A stretch of DNA of 64,000 nucleotides from Streptomyces sp. NBC_01485 (GTDB lineage: Bacteria; Actinomycetota; Actinomycetes; Streptomycetales; Streptomycetaceae), in assembly GCF_036227125.1 (NCBI RefSeq), contig NZ_CP109435.1, positions 62,001 to 126,000 of the forward strand. The letters run 5' to 3'. The notes under the pieces are model-generated. The model saw only the letters and a list, made by a program, of their open reading frames with translations. It did not search any database and was not told the origin of the DNA. The translations under genes were made by a program, and so were the position numbers. Positions 50,701-59,110 of the stretch are shown one piece after another (position 1 is the first letter of the stretch; each line of letters opens with the position of its first letter).

Positions 50701-53700
50701 GTGAAGGCCAGATCTGCCAGATCCGGCTGCCCGTCGCCCGTCGCCGCCGCGGCCAGATGGTTCGCCAGCCGCCGTGCAGAGATGCGGAGTTGGCCGGCCG
50801 ACGCGGCGGACAGGACGACGGCCTGGTGTTCGCCGCCCCGGCCGGGCGCCGCCGCGGACACCTCGGCCCGGACGACCGCGTGCCCGTAGGAGCCAGAGGC
50901 GCCGACGGCGTTGACCAGCGCCCGCCGCCCGGTACCCGGTGACGGCCAGTCCCGTATCCGTCCGGGAATCTCCAGGGGCAGCTCGTCCCAGTCGACCAGG
51001 GGGGTCCGCACCTCGGCGGCGAGCGTGGGGGCGATCCGGCCATGGCCGAACTGCAGCAGGACCTTGACGAGTTGGGAAAGGCCGGACGCCGACTCCAGGT
51101 GGCCGATGTTGGGTTTGACCGTCCCGGCCAGGACCGGGCTGCCCGCGAAGACCTCGCCCAGCGCCTCCAGTTCGGCGGCGTCGGCGATGCTCGCACCGGC
51201 CGCCGCGCACTCCACGTAGTCGATCTCCCCGGGCCGTACGCCGGCCCGGGACAGCACCGTGGCGACGGAGTCGGCCAGGGCCTGCGTATCCGGCACTCCG
51301 TAGCGCCCGCCGGCGCCGGAGTGACCCGCCCAGGTCGCCTCGACCACCCCTTTGACCGTGTCGCCCGACCGGCTCGCGGTACGGGCCGGGACGAGCAGGA
51401 CGGCGGCGACTCCCTCCCCTGGGCACCAGCCGGATCCGTCGGCCGCGAAGGCCCGCACCGGCCCGTCCAGCGCGAGCAGGCCCGCCTCCGAGAGCAGGGC
51501 GAGATGGTACGGGTGTGTGATCAGGTTGGCGGCGCCCACGACCGCCGCGTCGCAGTCCCCCCTGCGGAGGCTCTCGACTGCCAGATGGAGTGCGGTGAGC
51601 GAGGACGAGCACGAGGTGTCGACCGCGATGCTGGGCCCGTCGAAGCCGAAGAAGTGGGAGATGCGGCTCGGCAGGTCGGCGGCCAGTGCGGAGACCCGTG
51701 CCTCGGCCCCCGATTCCCAGAGCTCCTTGCCGAGGTGCTGGTAGTCGTGCCACATCGTGGCGGTGAACACGCCCACCCGGGGTGCGGTCGCCCGCAGCGA
51801 GCCGGGGGTGTGGCCGGCGTCCTCCAGACACGACCACACCGTCTGCAGGAGCAGGCGCAGTTGGGGATCCAGGGTGGCCGCCTCGGTGGGGGCGATCCGG
51901 AAGAGGAGGCTGTCGAACCGCTCGACGTCCGCCAGGAACCCCCCGTTGAGGCCTGAGGGCAGACGGCCGTCCTCCGCCAGCCCTCGGCCGGAGGGCAGAG
52001 GCCCGACCCCGCAGTCACCGGCGCTGAGCCGCTGCCAGTACTGCCCCAGGTCGTCGGCTCCCGGGAACCGGCCGGCCATCCCGATCACCGCCACCTCGGC
52101 GCTTGTGATGCCGTCCGCCGTGTTCCCGTGCTCCGCGGTCGGCTCGCTCTGCGCGTCGGCCGTGGTCCCGGCGTCGGCAGCGGTCCCGGTGTCCGTCGGC
52201 CGGTCCCCGTACGGCGGTGTCAGCCCGGCGAGGGCGTGCTCGACCCGCCCGCCCATCAGGGCGTGCAGGAACACATGGCCTTCGTCGAGGCGGAACGCGT
52301 CCCGGATCTGCTCGAACGTCAGCGTCCCGACCGGGCACAGTCCCACTCCGCAGGCCGCCTGACCCGTCATCAGCAGCTGTCCCAGATATCCCGCTTCGAG
52401 CATCAGGAAGCGCTCGGCGACTTCCTGGTAGAGCGGCTCGATGCCCCTGGTCTGGCCGATGAGGTAGATGCCGAAGCCCGAGCCGTCGAAGACCGGCCTG
52501 TTGTAGTAGAAGTGCACCGAGCGGTCGATCCCCGGGTCCGGATCGATCAGTTCCAGCGCGTGCTCGCGCGGGTGGTAGTAGTGGATCCCGCCCGCGATCC
52601 CCTCGATCGCGCCCGGCCGCACGTGCAGATAGACCTGCACGGCATACGTGTCCCCCGCCGACGGGTAGAGGTGGCGCCGTCCCCCGGCCACCGGTGCCTC
52701 GCGCAGCAGCGAGAGCAGCCGGGCGAAGGACTCGGCCGGCAGCGGTGTGTCCAGGAAGTCCCGCCGACTGCCGCGCCAGTCGTAGCAGGCCTCGTCGACG
52801 GGCACCACGGGCAGGGGTACAAGCTGTGCGCCGGGCGCGGTACGGCGCAGGTTCCATGCCGCGGCCTTGAAGGCGTCCCGCTCCTGGGGGGAGAACATGT
52901 CGACGGCCCCGGGGCCTTCGGTCCGGTCCGCGTCGTGCCCGGGAACGGGTCGGGACCCGGCGGGCTGCTTCGGCTCCTCCGTCCTGGAGTCTTCCGGCTT
53001 CGAACCGGCGGGCGGCTCGGACTCGGCCGCCGTGACGCCCAGGGTCGCGGCGAGGATGCGGGCGATCCCGGCCGTCGTCGGCTCGGAGATCAGCGCGGAC
53101 ACCGGCACCCGCTGCCGGTAGCGCTTCTTGAGCGCCGCCGAGACCTGGACCATCGTGAAGGAGGTGGCTCCCTGGTCCCAGAGGTCGCGCAGCGGATCGA
53201 TCGACGGCAGGTCCAGGTGCCGGGCGAAGAGGTCCGACACCTCCTCGGCCAGACGCGCCGGGCTCGGGGTCGTGCCGCGCGCCGCGTCCACGGCGGTGGC
53301 ACGGCCGGCGCCGCCACTCCCGTCGCCGGCGTCGGCAGTGGCGGCGTCCAGCGGCCACGGCAGCGCCTCGCGGTCCAGCTTTCCGTTGGCCGTCGCGGGG
53401 AAGGTGTCCAGCACGGCCACGAAGTTCGGCACCATATAGGCGGGCAGCGCTTTCGCGGTACGGGTCCTGAGGTCATCGGCCGCGAAGTCCGCCGCGGGGT
53501 CCACGACGACGTAGGCGACCAGCTTCGCGTCCGCGCCCTTCTCCCCGACGCCGTCCTCGCCCCCGCCCCCGCCCCGCCGTACGAGGACAACGGCCTCCTG
53601 GACGGCCGGATGCGTACGCAGGCAGTGCTCGATCTCGCCGAGTTCCACGCGGTGACCCCTGATCTTCACCTGGCCGTCCGCCCTCCCCCTGATGGACAGG

Positions 53701-56700
53701 TTGCCGTCCGCCATCCACAGCGCCCGGTCCCCGGTCCGGTACATCCGCTCTCCCGGACGGTCCACGAAGGGATCGGGCAGGAAGAGCTCGGCGGTGAGCC
53801 CGGGCTGGTTGCAGAATCCGAGGGCCAGGCACTCCCCGCCCGTGTAGAGGTCGCCCTCGACGCCGATCGGGCAGGGCCGCATCCGTTCGTCGAGTACGTA
53901 GTGGCGCGTGTTGTCGATGGGCCGCCCGTACGGGATGCTGCGCCAGCCGGGATCCACCGTGGCGACCCGATAGATGTTCGACCACACGGTCGTCTCGGTG
54001 GGGCCGCCCAGCGCGATCGTCTCGGCGTTCGGAAAGGTCGCCCGGACGGTACCGGGCAGTGACAGCGGGATGAAGTCGCCGCTGAGCAGCACCAGCCGCA
54101 GGTTGGCGGTGGCCGGGCCCGGCCGGGCCGATTCGAGCAGCGGTGTCAGCTGGTACAGGGTGGTGGGCGCGGAGTTCCAGACCGTGACCGGTTGCGTGAG
54201 CAGGATGTCCAGCAGCAGTTCGGGGTCGCGCTGCTGCTCCTCGTCGGCGAGGTAGACGCCCGCGCCCCGGCCGAGCAGGCCGAGCATGTCGAAGACGGAC
54301 AGGTCGAAGCCGAGTGACGTGACGGCCAGTCCCAGATCGGACTCACTCAGGTCGAGGACGCGGTAGCAGAAATTGAGCAGGTTGCAGACCGAACGGTGGG
54401 CGACCGTCACGCCCTTGGGGGTCCCGGTACTGCCGGAGGTGAAGATCACGTACGCGGGGTCGTCCATGGTCGAGCACGGCTCGGGATCTGCGTCCGGGTC
54501 CGGATCCGCGTCCGCCACGAAGGCGGCTCGGGCAGCGTCGACATCGAGTGCGGTCACGCCCGGCGGGAAGTCGACGGCGGGCGTGCCGGCGCAGGTGAGG
54601 ACCAGGTCGGCGCCCGCGAGGCCGAGCATGGCGCAGACCCGCGCCTCGGGCAGGGCGGGGTCGATGGGGAGGTACGCGGCGCCCGCCTTGAGCACGCCGT
54701 ACACAGCGGCCACCATGTCGGGCCCCCGGCGCACCCGGACGCCCACCACGTTCTGCGGGCCGGTGCCTGTCGCCCGCAGCCTCAGGGCGATCCGGTTGGC
54801 CCGGCGGTTCAGTTCCCCGTACGTCATGGTTCCGCCGCGCCAGCGCAGCGCCACCGCGTCCGGCTGCCGACGGGCCCGGCTCTCGAACAGCAGATGCACC
54901 GGACCTTCGTCGGGCAGCGGTACGGCGGTGTCGTTCCACCGGTGGAGGACCTTCTTGCGCTCGTCGTCGCTCAGCCCGGCCGGTTCCCCGTCGTGCCCGG
55001 CCGGTTCGCCCCCCTCGTCGAGGGCCATCGTCCAGGTCGCGTCATCCGCCAGCAGGCGTACGTTCCGCTCGAACTCGGCGAACAGCGCGGCGGCCGTACC
55101 GGCCTGGAAGTCGCTCTCCACCACGTCCCAGGCGTAGCTGAGCCGGTCGCCCTCGGCCACCGCGACGCAGTCGAGCGAGCAGCCCGGTGTGCTGGTGAGC
55201 CATCGTCCCTGTCGGACACCTGCCGGCAGGGGATGGTCCGTCAGGTCGACCAGGGCGGTGTAGACCACGGGGTAGGCGGAGGCGGCGTCCCGGCGACCCT
55301 TGAGGACCAGTCTGCGCATCGCGGTCAGCGCGCTGATCCCGTCAGCCCGCAGGTCCCGGTCGAGCTGCGTGCGGTAGGTGCGTGCGGCGATGGTCAGCGG
55401 CAGACCGGCCGGTGCGCCGGTGATCCAGGTCATGAAGGAGAACTCGCCCGGCCGCAGGTCCCTGGCCTGTTGCGGCCAGAGCACCACCGGCACGGCGTAG
55501 TCCTGGTCGAAGTGACCGGACAGGGTCCGCGTGAGGGCCGCGAGCAGCAGGTCGTCGGGGTGCAGGCCGTGCTCGGCGGCGCGTTCGCGCAGCTGCCGGT
55601 ATCCGGAGATCCGGCCCGCCAGCCGGGTGCGTCCCCGGCCTGTCCCGGCCACGGGCACCGGCAGTGGCGGGCCTGCCGGCAGATCGGCGAGCCGCTCCTG
55701 CCAGTACGCGGCGGACCGCTCGTGCTCGGGAGTTCCGGCCCTGGCGGAGCGCGGCCCCGGGTACTCCTCGGCGGGATCTCCCGGCTTCGGGTGTGCGCCG
55801 GGGTCGTCGTAGCGCCGCCACAGTTCCCGGAACAGGCGGTGGATGCTCTGTCCGTCCGCCACCAGCAGGTCGAAGGCGCAGTGCGCTGTGCAGCGGCCGG
55901 CGGCGTCCCGGGTGACCCGCAGTTCGAACAGCGGCCAACGGCCCAGCGGGAAGGGCCGATCGGTCATCTCGGCGCTGATTCGGTCGCAGAGCGCCTGGTG
56001 TTCTTCCGCGTCCGCGGCTTCGACGACCGGGATGTGCCATCGCTCGGGCCCGTACGGGCGGACGAGCAGCCCCTCGACTCCCGCCTCGGTCCGCAGGACC
56101 GGGTGCGCGTCGACGAGCCGCCGGACGGCGCCCGCGAGACGGTCGACGTCGAGGTCGTCCACAGCGAAGGCCTGATAGCACTGGCAGCCCTCGGCGGACT
56201 GCCGGCCGGCCGCCGACCGGGCGACCAGATAGGCCTCCTGGAGTTCGCGCAGGGGCTGCGGCTGTCCGGCCGGTTCCGGGCAGGCGGCCACCGCGAGACC
56301 GTTGGCGAACGCGGCGAACGCGGTCTCCACAGCCCCCGGCGCGAAGCGGGCCGGGTCGACATCCCAGCGGTAGCGCAGTCCGCCGTCCTGTTCCCACATC
56401 TGGTGGTCGAGGGCGACGTCGGAGGTCTGACTGACGCCGTACTCGATGGCGGAGCCGAAGCCCCCGGCGACTCCGGGAGCAGGGCCCACTCCGAGCAGAC
56501 TCGTGAACACCACCGCGGGGGCGCCCGTGTCGGCCCGGGGTCCCCGGGGGCCGTTGGCGCGCAGCTCGCGCAGGGCCTCGATGCCGGAGACCAGTCCGTG
56601 CCGCAGGTGCTCGGAGAGCCGGGTGTGCACGGTCCGTGCGGCTTCCTCGAACGGTTCGTCAGCGCTGTCCTCGATCACGTGGACGGCCGTCGAGGTGAAC

Positions 56701-57875
56701 GGGCCCACCGACTGGGCCGTGTCCGCGGGCAGATGGGGGCGGAGGCTGGTGGTGACGACCAGGGAGGTGCGCGGCTGCGGGTGGGCGCGGTCGAGGGCTT
56801 CGGCGAAGACCGTGAGCACCAGCGCGGTCGGAGAGACGCCCGCCCTGAGCGCCGCCGTCGTCAACGCCTGCCACTGCCGGGCCGGCAGCGCGCCGTCCAG
56901 CGGGAGCCTCGGGCGGCAGCCCGCCGGCTGCGGCGCCGGGTCTTCCTCAGGAGGGTCGAGGACGATGGCGGGCCCTGGGGGCAGGTCGGCCAGTCCGGCG
57001 GCCCAGTACTCCCGGTCGGTGCGGTGGGCCGCGCTGTCCCGTCCGGCGGCCAGGGCCAGTACGCAGTCGCGGGCCGAGAGCGTGCCGGCCGGCAGCGGGC
57101 GTTCCGGGTGGTGGTAGCGGTCGTGCCACTGCTGGAGCAGCAGCGCGTAGCCGTGTCCGTCGGTGATCAGGGTGTCCAGGCTCAGATGCACCACGTCGGG
57201 GCCGGTGGCGGTGCGGGTGACCTCGACGGCGAACATCGGCCACTCGCCCGGAAGGTAACGGCGGTGGGAGAGCCGTTCGCGCACCGAGGCCCGGTCCGCG
57301 GCGGAGCCCGCCGCGTGGACGGCCGGCCGCCAGTCGGGGGCGTGCTGCTGGATCCTCTGGGTGCCGTCCTCCTCGACCACGGCCCTGAGCATGTCGTGGT
57401 GTTCCACGAGGTCCTGCCAGGCCCGGTGGAGCCGGTCGGGGTCGAGGTCCGGGACGGTGAACTCCCGGTAGAGGTGGCAGCCGACCGGGTCGGTGACGAG
57501 TCCGTCCTCCTTCGCCACCAGATAGGACTGCTGAAGGTCCGTCACGGGGAAGGGCTCGTACGGGCCGTCCGCCCAGGGGCCGCCGGGCGCGGCCTCCGCC
57601 GGGCGCGGCCCGGCGGGGCCGGCCGTCGTGCCGCCCTCGGCCGGTACCCGGGCGAGCAGGTCTTCGAGGGTGGCCTCGCCGAGGGACTTCGGCTCCAGGT
57701 CGAGGCCGAACTCGCGGCGCAGGCCGATCCACAGCCGGGTCAGGGCCAGCGAGGTCAGTCCCCAGTCGGCGAGACCGGCCGACGGCAGGGGTGCGGCGCC
57801 GTCCGGCCGCACCTCGGCCAGCAGCCGGTGCAGGATGCGGGCAGCGCTCTGCCCGGCCTCGTTCCTCGGTTCCAT
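44754..57875 (-). CDS. lnmI: LnmI-like hybrid NRPS-trans-AT PKS, 4373 residues
   Basis: Domain order: carrier-Cy-Cy-A-PCP-Ox-KS0-ACP-KS-KR-ACP-KS. The protein starts with a carrier that has no A domain, so its starter must come from outside. The cysteine A domain and tandem Cy domains plus the oxidase make a thiazole. Three ketosynthases follow; the first lacks a catalytic His and the last belongs to a module continued in the LnmJ-like protein. No AT domain is present. The ATG at 57875 lies 12 bases after the SyrC-like gene. A Thr-Pro repeat linker lies near residues 3195-3215. Order and logic match leinamycin LnmI, whose starter carrier is also loaded in trans. Confidence 0.92.
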   Translation of the reverse strand: MEPRNEAGQSAARILHRLLAEVRPDGAAPLPSAGLADWGLTSLALTRLWIGLRREFGLDLEPKSLGEATLEDLLARVPAEGGTTAGPAGPRPAEAAPGGPWADGPYEPFPVTDLQQSYLVAKEDGLVTDPVGCHLYREFTVPDLDPDRLHRAWQDLVEHHDMLRAVVEEDGTQRIQQHAPDWRPAVHAAGSAADRASVRERLSHRRYLPGEWPMFAVEVTRTATGPDVVHLSLDTLITDGHGYALLLQQWHDRYHHPERPLPAGTLSARDCVLALAAGRDSAAHRTDREYWAAGLADLPPGPAIVLDPPEEDPAPQPAGCRPRLPLDGALPARQWQALTTAALRAGVSPTALVLTVFAEALDRAHPQPRTSLVVTTSLRPHLPADTAQSVGPFTSTAVHVIEDSADEPFEEAARTVHTRLSEHLRHGLVSGIEALRELRANGPRGPRADTGAPAVVFTSLLGVGPAPGVAGGFGSAIEYGVSQTSDVALDHQMWEQDGGLRYRWDVDPARFAPGAVETAFAAFANGLAVAACPEPAGQPQPLRELQEAYLVARSAAGRQSAEGCQCYQAFAVDDLDVDRLAGAVRRLVDAHPVLRTEAGVEGLLVRPYGPERWHIPVVEAADAEEHQALCDRISAEMTDRPFPLGRWPLFELRVTRDAAGRCTAHCAFDLLVADGQSIHRLFRELWRRYDDPGAHPKPGDPAEEYPGPRSARAGTPEHERSAAYWQERLADLPAGPPLPVPVAGTGRGRTRLAGRISGYRQLRERAAEHGLHPDDLLLAALTRTLSGHFDQDYAVPVVLWPQQARDLRPGEFSFMTWITGAPAGLPLTIAARTYRTQLDRDLRADGISALTAMRRLVLKGRRDAASAYPVVYTALVDLTDHPLPAGVRQGRWLTSTPGCSLDCVAVAEGDRLSYAWDVVESDFQAGTAAALFAEFERNVRLLADDATWTMALDEGGEPAGHDGEPAGLSDDERKKVLHRWNDTAVPLPDEGPVHLLFESRARRQPDAVALRWRGGTMTYGELNRRANRIALRLRATGTGPQNVVGVRVRRGPDMVAAVYGVLKAGAAYLPIDPALPEARVCAMLGLAGADLVLTCAGTPAVDFPPGVTALDVDAARAAFVADADPDPDADPEPCSTMDDPAYVIFTSGSTGTPKGVTVAHRSVCNLLNFCYRVLDLSESDLGLAVTSLGFDLSVFDMLGLLGRGAGVYLADEEQQRDPELLLDILLTQPVTVWNSAPTTLYQLTPLLESARPGPATANLRLVLLSGDFIPLSLPGTVRATFPNAETIALGGPTETTVWSNIYRVATVDPGWRSIPYGRPIDNTRHYVLDERMRPCPIGVEGDLYTGGECLALGFCNQPGLTAELFLPDPFVDRPGERMYRTGDRALWMADGNLSIRGRADGQVKIRGHRVELGEIEHCLRTHPAVQEAVVLVRRGGGGGEDGVGEKGADAKLVAYVVVDPAADFAADDLRTRTAKALPAYMVPNFVAVLDTFPATANGKLDREALPWPLDAATADAGDGSGGAGRATAVDAARGTTPSPARLAEEVSDLFARHLDLPSIDPLRDLWDQGATSFTMVQVSAALKKRYRQRVPVSALISEPTTAGIARILAATLGVTAAESEPPAGSKPEDSRTEEPKQPAGSRPVPGHDADRTEGPGAVDMFSPQERDAFKAAAWNLRRTAPGAQLVPLPVVPVDEACYDWRGSRRDFLDTPLPAESFARLLSLLREAPVAGGRRHLYPSAGDTYAVQVYLHVRPGAIEGIAGGIHYYHPREHALELIDPDPGIDRSVHFYYNRPVFDGSGFGIYLIGQTRGIEPLYQEVAERFLMLEAGYLGQLLMTGQAACGVGLCPVGTLTFEQIRDAFRLDEGHVFLHALMGGRVEHALAGLTPPYGDRPTDTGTAADAGTTADAQSEPTAEHGNTADGITSAEVAVIGMAGRFPGADDLGQYWQRLSAGDCGVGPLPSGRGLAEDGRLPSGLNGGFLADVERFDSLLFRIAPTEAATLDPQLRLLLQTVWSCLEDAGHTPGSLRATAPRVGVFTATMWHDYQHLGKELWESGAEARVSALAADLPSRISHFFGFDGPSIAVDTSCSSSLTALHLAVESLRRGDCDAAVVGAANLITHPYHLALLSEAGLLALDGPVRAFAADGSGWCPGEGVAAVLLVPARTASRSGDTVKGVVEATWAGHSGAGGRYGVPDTQALADSVATVLSRAGVRPGEIDYVECAAAGASIADAAELEALGEVFAGSPVLAGTVKPNIGHLESASGLSQLVKVLLQFGHGRIAPTLAAEVRTPLVDWDELPLEIPGRIRDWPSPGTGRRALVNAVGASGSYGHAVVRAEVSAAAPGRGGEHQAVVLSAASAGQLRISARRLANHLAAAATGDGQPDLADLAFTLQDGRVHMAHRLAVVCAGLPELRDALDAFGRGRPQPGTETAVVGGPGESGEEIVPADAAGAAAVWLAGRPVAWGALRTPGLRRVPLPGYPFALDEHRPTGPAQDRPDGIPAAEGGAAAQEYVLRIYAEVSGIPVERLDPYTPLEHYGLTSYLIGRLNGSLAEDFSEPVSRTLFFERTDLAGIAAELAARTDGPWQRKRATAVNAPQPQPLSRPVTAPEPVTGPEEAHEAVPEDAVAVIGIAGRYPQALDLDRFWDLLLRGGDAIGRLPHDRLRPDWPADLMWGGFLDGVDRFDPLFFHISPRDAVLMDPQERLFLEVAWETLEDAGYTRARLRERHGGRVGVYAGAMYNEYPFFGVEQSLGGTHSDTGSAIAGIANRVSYFLDLHGPSMTVDTMCSASLTTLHLAVRALRAGECEAALVGGVNLSLHPHKFRQQQRLRMASGDHRCRSFGAGGDGFVPGEGVGAVLLKPLAQAVADGDRIHAVIRGSAVNHGGRTNGYMVPSPVAQGELVADALRDAAVDPRTIGYLEAHGTGTALGDPVEINGLARAFDGVAAGTCAIGSVKSNIGHLEAAAGIAGLTKVILQLRHRRLVPSLHAEQLNADIDWSACPFVVQREAADWAAPASGPRRAGISAFGAGGANAHVVVEEYLPASVPAAGRPERQQLIVLSARDEERLAELATRWLSFLTRAGLPSMADLAHTLQSGREHMSERLAVVASGPAELRALLARFLDGDLAQTVRGRAPGTATPRAAQPPDSAYHDLRELARHWAVGGRIEWARLHRGDRPRLVGVPAYPFARERYWPTPIPTPTPVSTPTPALGPRPTPTPPIRESGPTVAASGQEQKGREVLLYAKTWEPAELSTVSAGPPVDGRIVCLYTDRSWEAAHQVAAAFGQGRVTLVREGGPTGTTPGFTDERDGVALMDALAGRQPDLAGWIDLCDLDRDGGDPGPWLARPAMLQRLIARRGGTRLRVVQAVCGLRAPQDGLRQDPSRSAAGEQPPSPAGARTAGFVRLLGAEYRSVRATVCDSDATAPLLARQLLAEWASDDPTAEVCHRGEQRYLPVLSPVAAPSAAVYRADPAKVYLVTGGTRGIGALVARRLVDRGARRLALVSADPLPPRHRWADEDLSAVEATAVGSIQALERAGAMVLLHATATAGTADFGLAAFLERVRDRLGPVGGVIHCAGLPSRGRPSFIHKTLGDLHDVLEPKTTLTEQLDRLCAAHSPEFFVLMSSVSGVVPRLGAGVSDYAAANAFLDYFADRPGRTGPTRYRCVHWPTWLGTGMGAAHSEAGAPAGLDAITDEEGLRVLESVLTTSGPAALVPCVPLDDRFDPATLLHAHRPPVSPAAPGAAEANRYPAPPLWLAELFSQALAIPLPRLDSTVPFGDLGLESVMLGELVQQIEQRTGRSLEPAVLLDHPTLDRLGTYLREQGMLAQDPTARTAVERGQRTGDRPQPLPPPAVSAPAPDSAPAGVPVPTPPQAGTEPPDDRRVAIVGLDCRFPGAPDATAFWANLAAGRDSVTEIPATRWDHHALYRPRHELGHSISRWGGFIEGIEEFDHHYFGMSEEEATCLDPAVRLVLEGTAGCLADAGYRPDELSGREVGVFVGTRLGNYGDRVGLRTGAAGLGTDQNFAAARVAHHFDLHGPNLVVDSACSSALVAIQLACRSLLDGESELAIVAGADVLLDEKPYLEFSAVRALSPTGRCATFDRDADGFVPGEGCGVVLLKPLAGALADGDRVLAVIDAVAVNNDGRTMGLTTPNPTAQGKAVRRALALGGLTADRIGMIEAHGTGTMIGDPIEVRALTDVFRESTDRRGFCAVGSVKSNIGHLLSAAGMAGLAKAVLALKHRQIPPTLHCTTPNPRFDFADSPFYPNTVLRDWPDDGRPRVAGVSAFGLGGTNAHLIVSEPTAGTGAAHPYPRLPLPRPVFDRRRHWLEPPAARPADHAATTPAPRRAAASILTLNFRPGPAARVVPGTSERTNR
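44976..46253 (-). other. Module 5 KS, C-terminal end of the LnmI-like protein
   Basis: Residues 3875-4300 are a full KS with Cys4045, HGTGT and GHLLSAAG motifs. The protein stops about 75 residues later; the matching DH-ACP-KR is in the next gene. Confidence 0.85.
46431..50018 (-). other. Module 4: KS-KR-ACP
   Basis: KS 2620-3045 (Cys2787, HGTGT intact), KR about 3180-3700 (TGGTRGIG near 3473, Tyr3639), ACP with Ser3782 (LGLESVML). With the DH at the start of the next protein, this could form a dehydrating pair and give an alkene next to the thiazole. Confidence 0.83.
48262..48297. repeat. GGTGTC-type microrepeat coding for a Thr-Pro linker
   Basis: Short direct GGTGTC/GGTATC units on the plus strand encode a Thr-Pro-rich spacer after the module 4 KS in the minus-strand gene. 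It is a flexible linker, not a regulatory array. Confidence 0.6.
50136..52115 (-). other. Module 3: non-elongating KS0-ACP
   Basis: KS residues 1921-2345 keep Cys2089 (VDTSCSS) and the later GH motif, but the HGTGT motif is CAAAGAS, with Ala2224 in place of the first catalytic His. Such KS domains pass the chain on without decarboxylative extension. The ACP has Ser2542 (GLTSYLI). Confidence 0.82.
52221..57563 (-). other. Module 2: Cy-Cy-A(Cys)-PCP-Ox, thiazole formation
   Basis: Cy1 105-530 with Asp234 and Asp239 (DxxxxD), Cy2 536-960 with Asp669 and Asp674, A domain 985-1505 (TSGSTGTPKG near 1146), PCP with Ser1572, FMN oxidase 1655-1885. The A-domain pocket reads D-L-F-N-L-S-L-V-W, one or two residues from the known cysteine code. 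Cyclodehydration and oxidation should give a thiazole. Confidence 0.85.
57636..57875 (-). other. N-terminal loading carrier domain without an A domain
   Basis: Residues 1-80 form a four-helix carrier with Ser42 in DWGLTSLAL as the phosphopantetheine site. It is the likely acceptor for the chlorinated aminoacyl group from the SyrC-type transferase encoded just upstream. Confidence 0.8.
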
Positions 57876-57887
57876 GTCGTCCCCGTC

Positions 57888-59090
57888 TCAGTGCCGGGCG
57901 CCCGCGCCGGTCGGCACGTCACGCAGGAAACTCAGCGCCAGGTCGCCCAGCCGGCCGCCCATCTTGAAGAGAGAGATGTGATCGCCGTGCGGCTCGACCT
58001 GGAGGGTCGCGTTCGTGAGCCGCCGTGCCACTTCGGCGGACCCCAGCGGGTTCGCCGTGGTGTCGTCCTCACTGGTGACCACCAGCGTCCGCTGCCGCAC
58101 CCCGGCCAGCAGCGGGGTGACGTCGATGTCGGTGATCGCGCCGTTGAGCCGGCAGTACCGGTAGAACAGCTCCGCGGTCGCAAACGGGTAGAGGACCAGG
58201 TGAGCGAGGTCCGGCGGGGTGCTGCCGAGCATGGTCTGGAGAAAGACCTGGTGCACAGCGGCGGCCGACTCACGGCTCTCGGCCGCCATGGCCATCAGCG
58301 CCTGGATGTTGCGGTGGTGGTCCAGCTTCGGCGACGCGGCTCCCAGTTCGTAGGCGCCGTGCCAGAGGCTGAGCGAACCGATCCGCTCCGGCCGCCGGCC
58401 GGCCGCGTGCAGGCCGACCACGCTGCCGCCGCAGAAACCGAGTAGTTGGGCGCTGGGCAGCCCCAGGTGGTCCATCACGGCGAAGACGTCATCGGACTGC
58501 GCCTGGGTGTCCCATCCGAGCCGGTCGAAGTCCCTCACCTCGCCGAACAGTCCGCGGGTCTCCCAGGTGACGGCGTAGTGTTCGCGGCCGAGCGACTGCA
58601 GCCAGGTGTCGCACAGTTCGGCGGGCATGCCGCACGCCGAGGCGAGCAGCACCGGCGGGGCGGCGGGGTCACCGGCGGTGTACACGGGCAGCCGGGCGCC
58701 GTCGGCGGCCACGGCGTCGGCGGGTGCCCGGAACCGGTCGAAGCTCCGTGCGGCGACGAGGTCCGCGATCCCGGCCGCCTCTGCCCGGTCTCCGGCTGCC
58801 AGTCCGGCCAGTTCCGGCCGGCCCAGCGCGGGTTCCAGCCGTTGCCCGATGACGTGCTCGAAGACACCGAGCCCTTCGTGCGGCGCCTGCGGAGCGGGGG
58901 ACAGTGCGACCCGGAGCCGGCCGGACAGCAGGTCCAGGAGTTCGGCGGGGGTGAGCGGGTCCTCGGCGGCGGGCGGGGCGGCCGGTACGGGCACCCGGAC
59001 CGGGCCGCCGAGACCGGCCGCCAGCGGGCGGACGCCACGCACCGCCTCGGCGAGCAGGGCCACGGCGGTGCGGACCTCGTGGTTCAGCAT
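57888..59090 (-). CDS. SyrC-type aminoacyltransferase (alpha/beta hydrolase with Cys nucleophile)
   Basis: The 400-residue alpha/beta hydrolase has GFCGGS as its elbow, so the nucleophile is Cys220 and not Ser. This Cys elbow and length match SyrC and CmaE, which carry (chloro)aminoacyl groups from the halogenase carrier to a second carrier in trans. The gene lies 20 bases after the halogenase gene and 12 before the megasynthase whose N-terminal carrier lacks an A domain. An esterase role is possible, but the Cys and the SyrB1/SyrB2 neighbours argue for the transferase. Confidence 0.82.
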   Translation of the reverse strand: MLNHEVRTAVALLAEAVRGVRPLAAGLGGPVRVPVPAAPPAAEDPLTPAELLDLLSGRLRVALSPAPQAPHEGLGVFEHVIGQRLEPALGRPELAGLAAGDRAEAAGIADLVAARSFDRFRAPADAVAADGARLPVYTAGDPAAPPVLLASACGMPAELCDTWLQSLGREHYAVTWETRGLFGEVRDFDRLGWDTQAQSDDVFAVMDHLGLPSAQLLGFCGGSVVGLHAAGRRPERIGSLSLWHGAYELGAASPKLDHHRNIQALMAMAAESRESAAAVHQVFLQTMLGSTPPDLAHLVLYPFATAELFYRYCRLNGAITDIDVTPLLAGVRQRTLVVTSEDDTTANPLGSAEVARRLTNATLQVEPHGDHISLFKMGGRLGDLALSFLRDVPTGAGARH

Positions 59091-59110
59091 CGGCTCGGCG
59101 GGCCCTTCGG

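Noticed and set aside
27898..52115. Repeated DNA blocks that could look like mobile elements
   Set aside because: They are the homologous KS, KR and ACP domains of the two megasynthases, which share sequence by descent.
57888..59090. Ordinary esterase or thioesterase
   Set aside because: The elbow residue is Cys220 and not Ser, as in SyrC and CmaE aminoacyltransferases, and the neighbours are SyrB1- and SyrB2-like.
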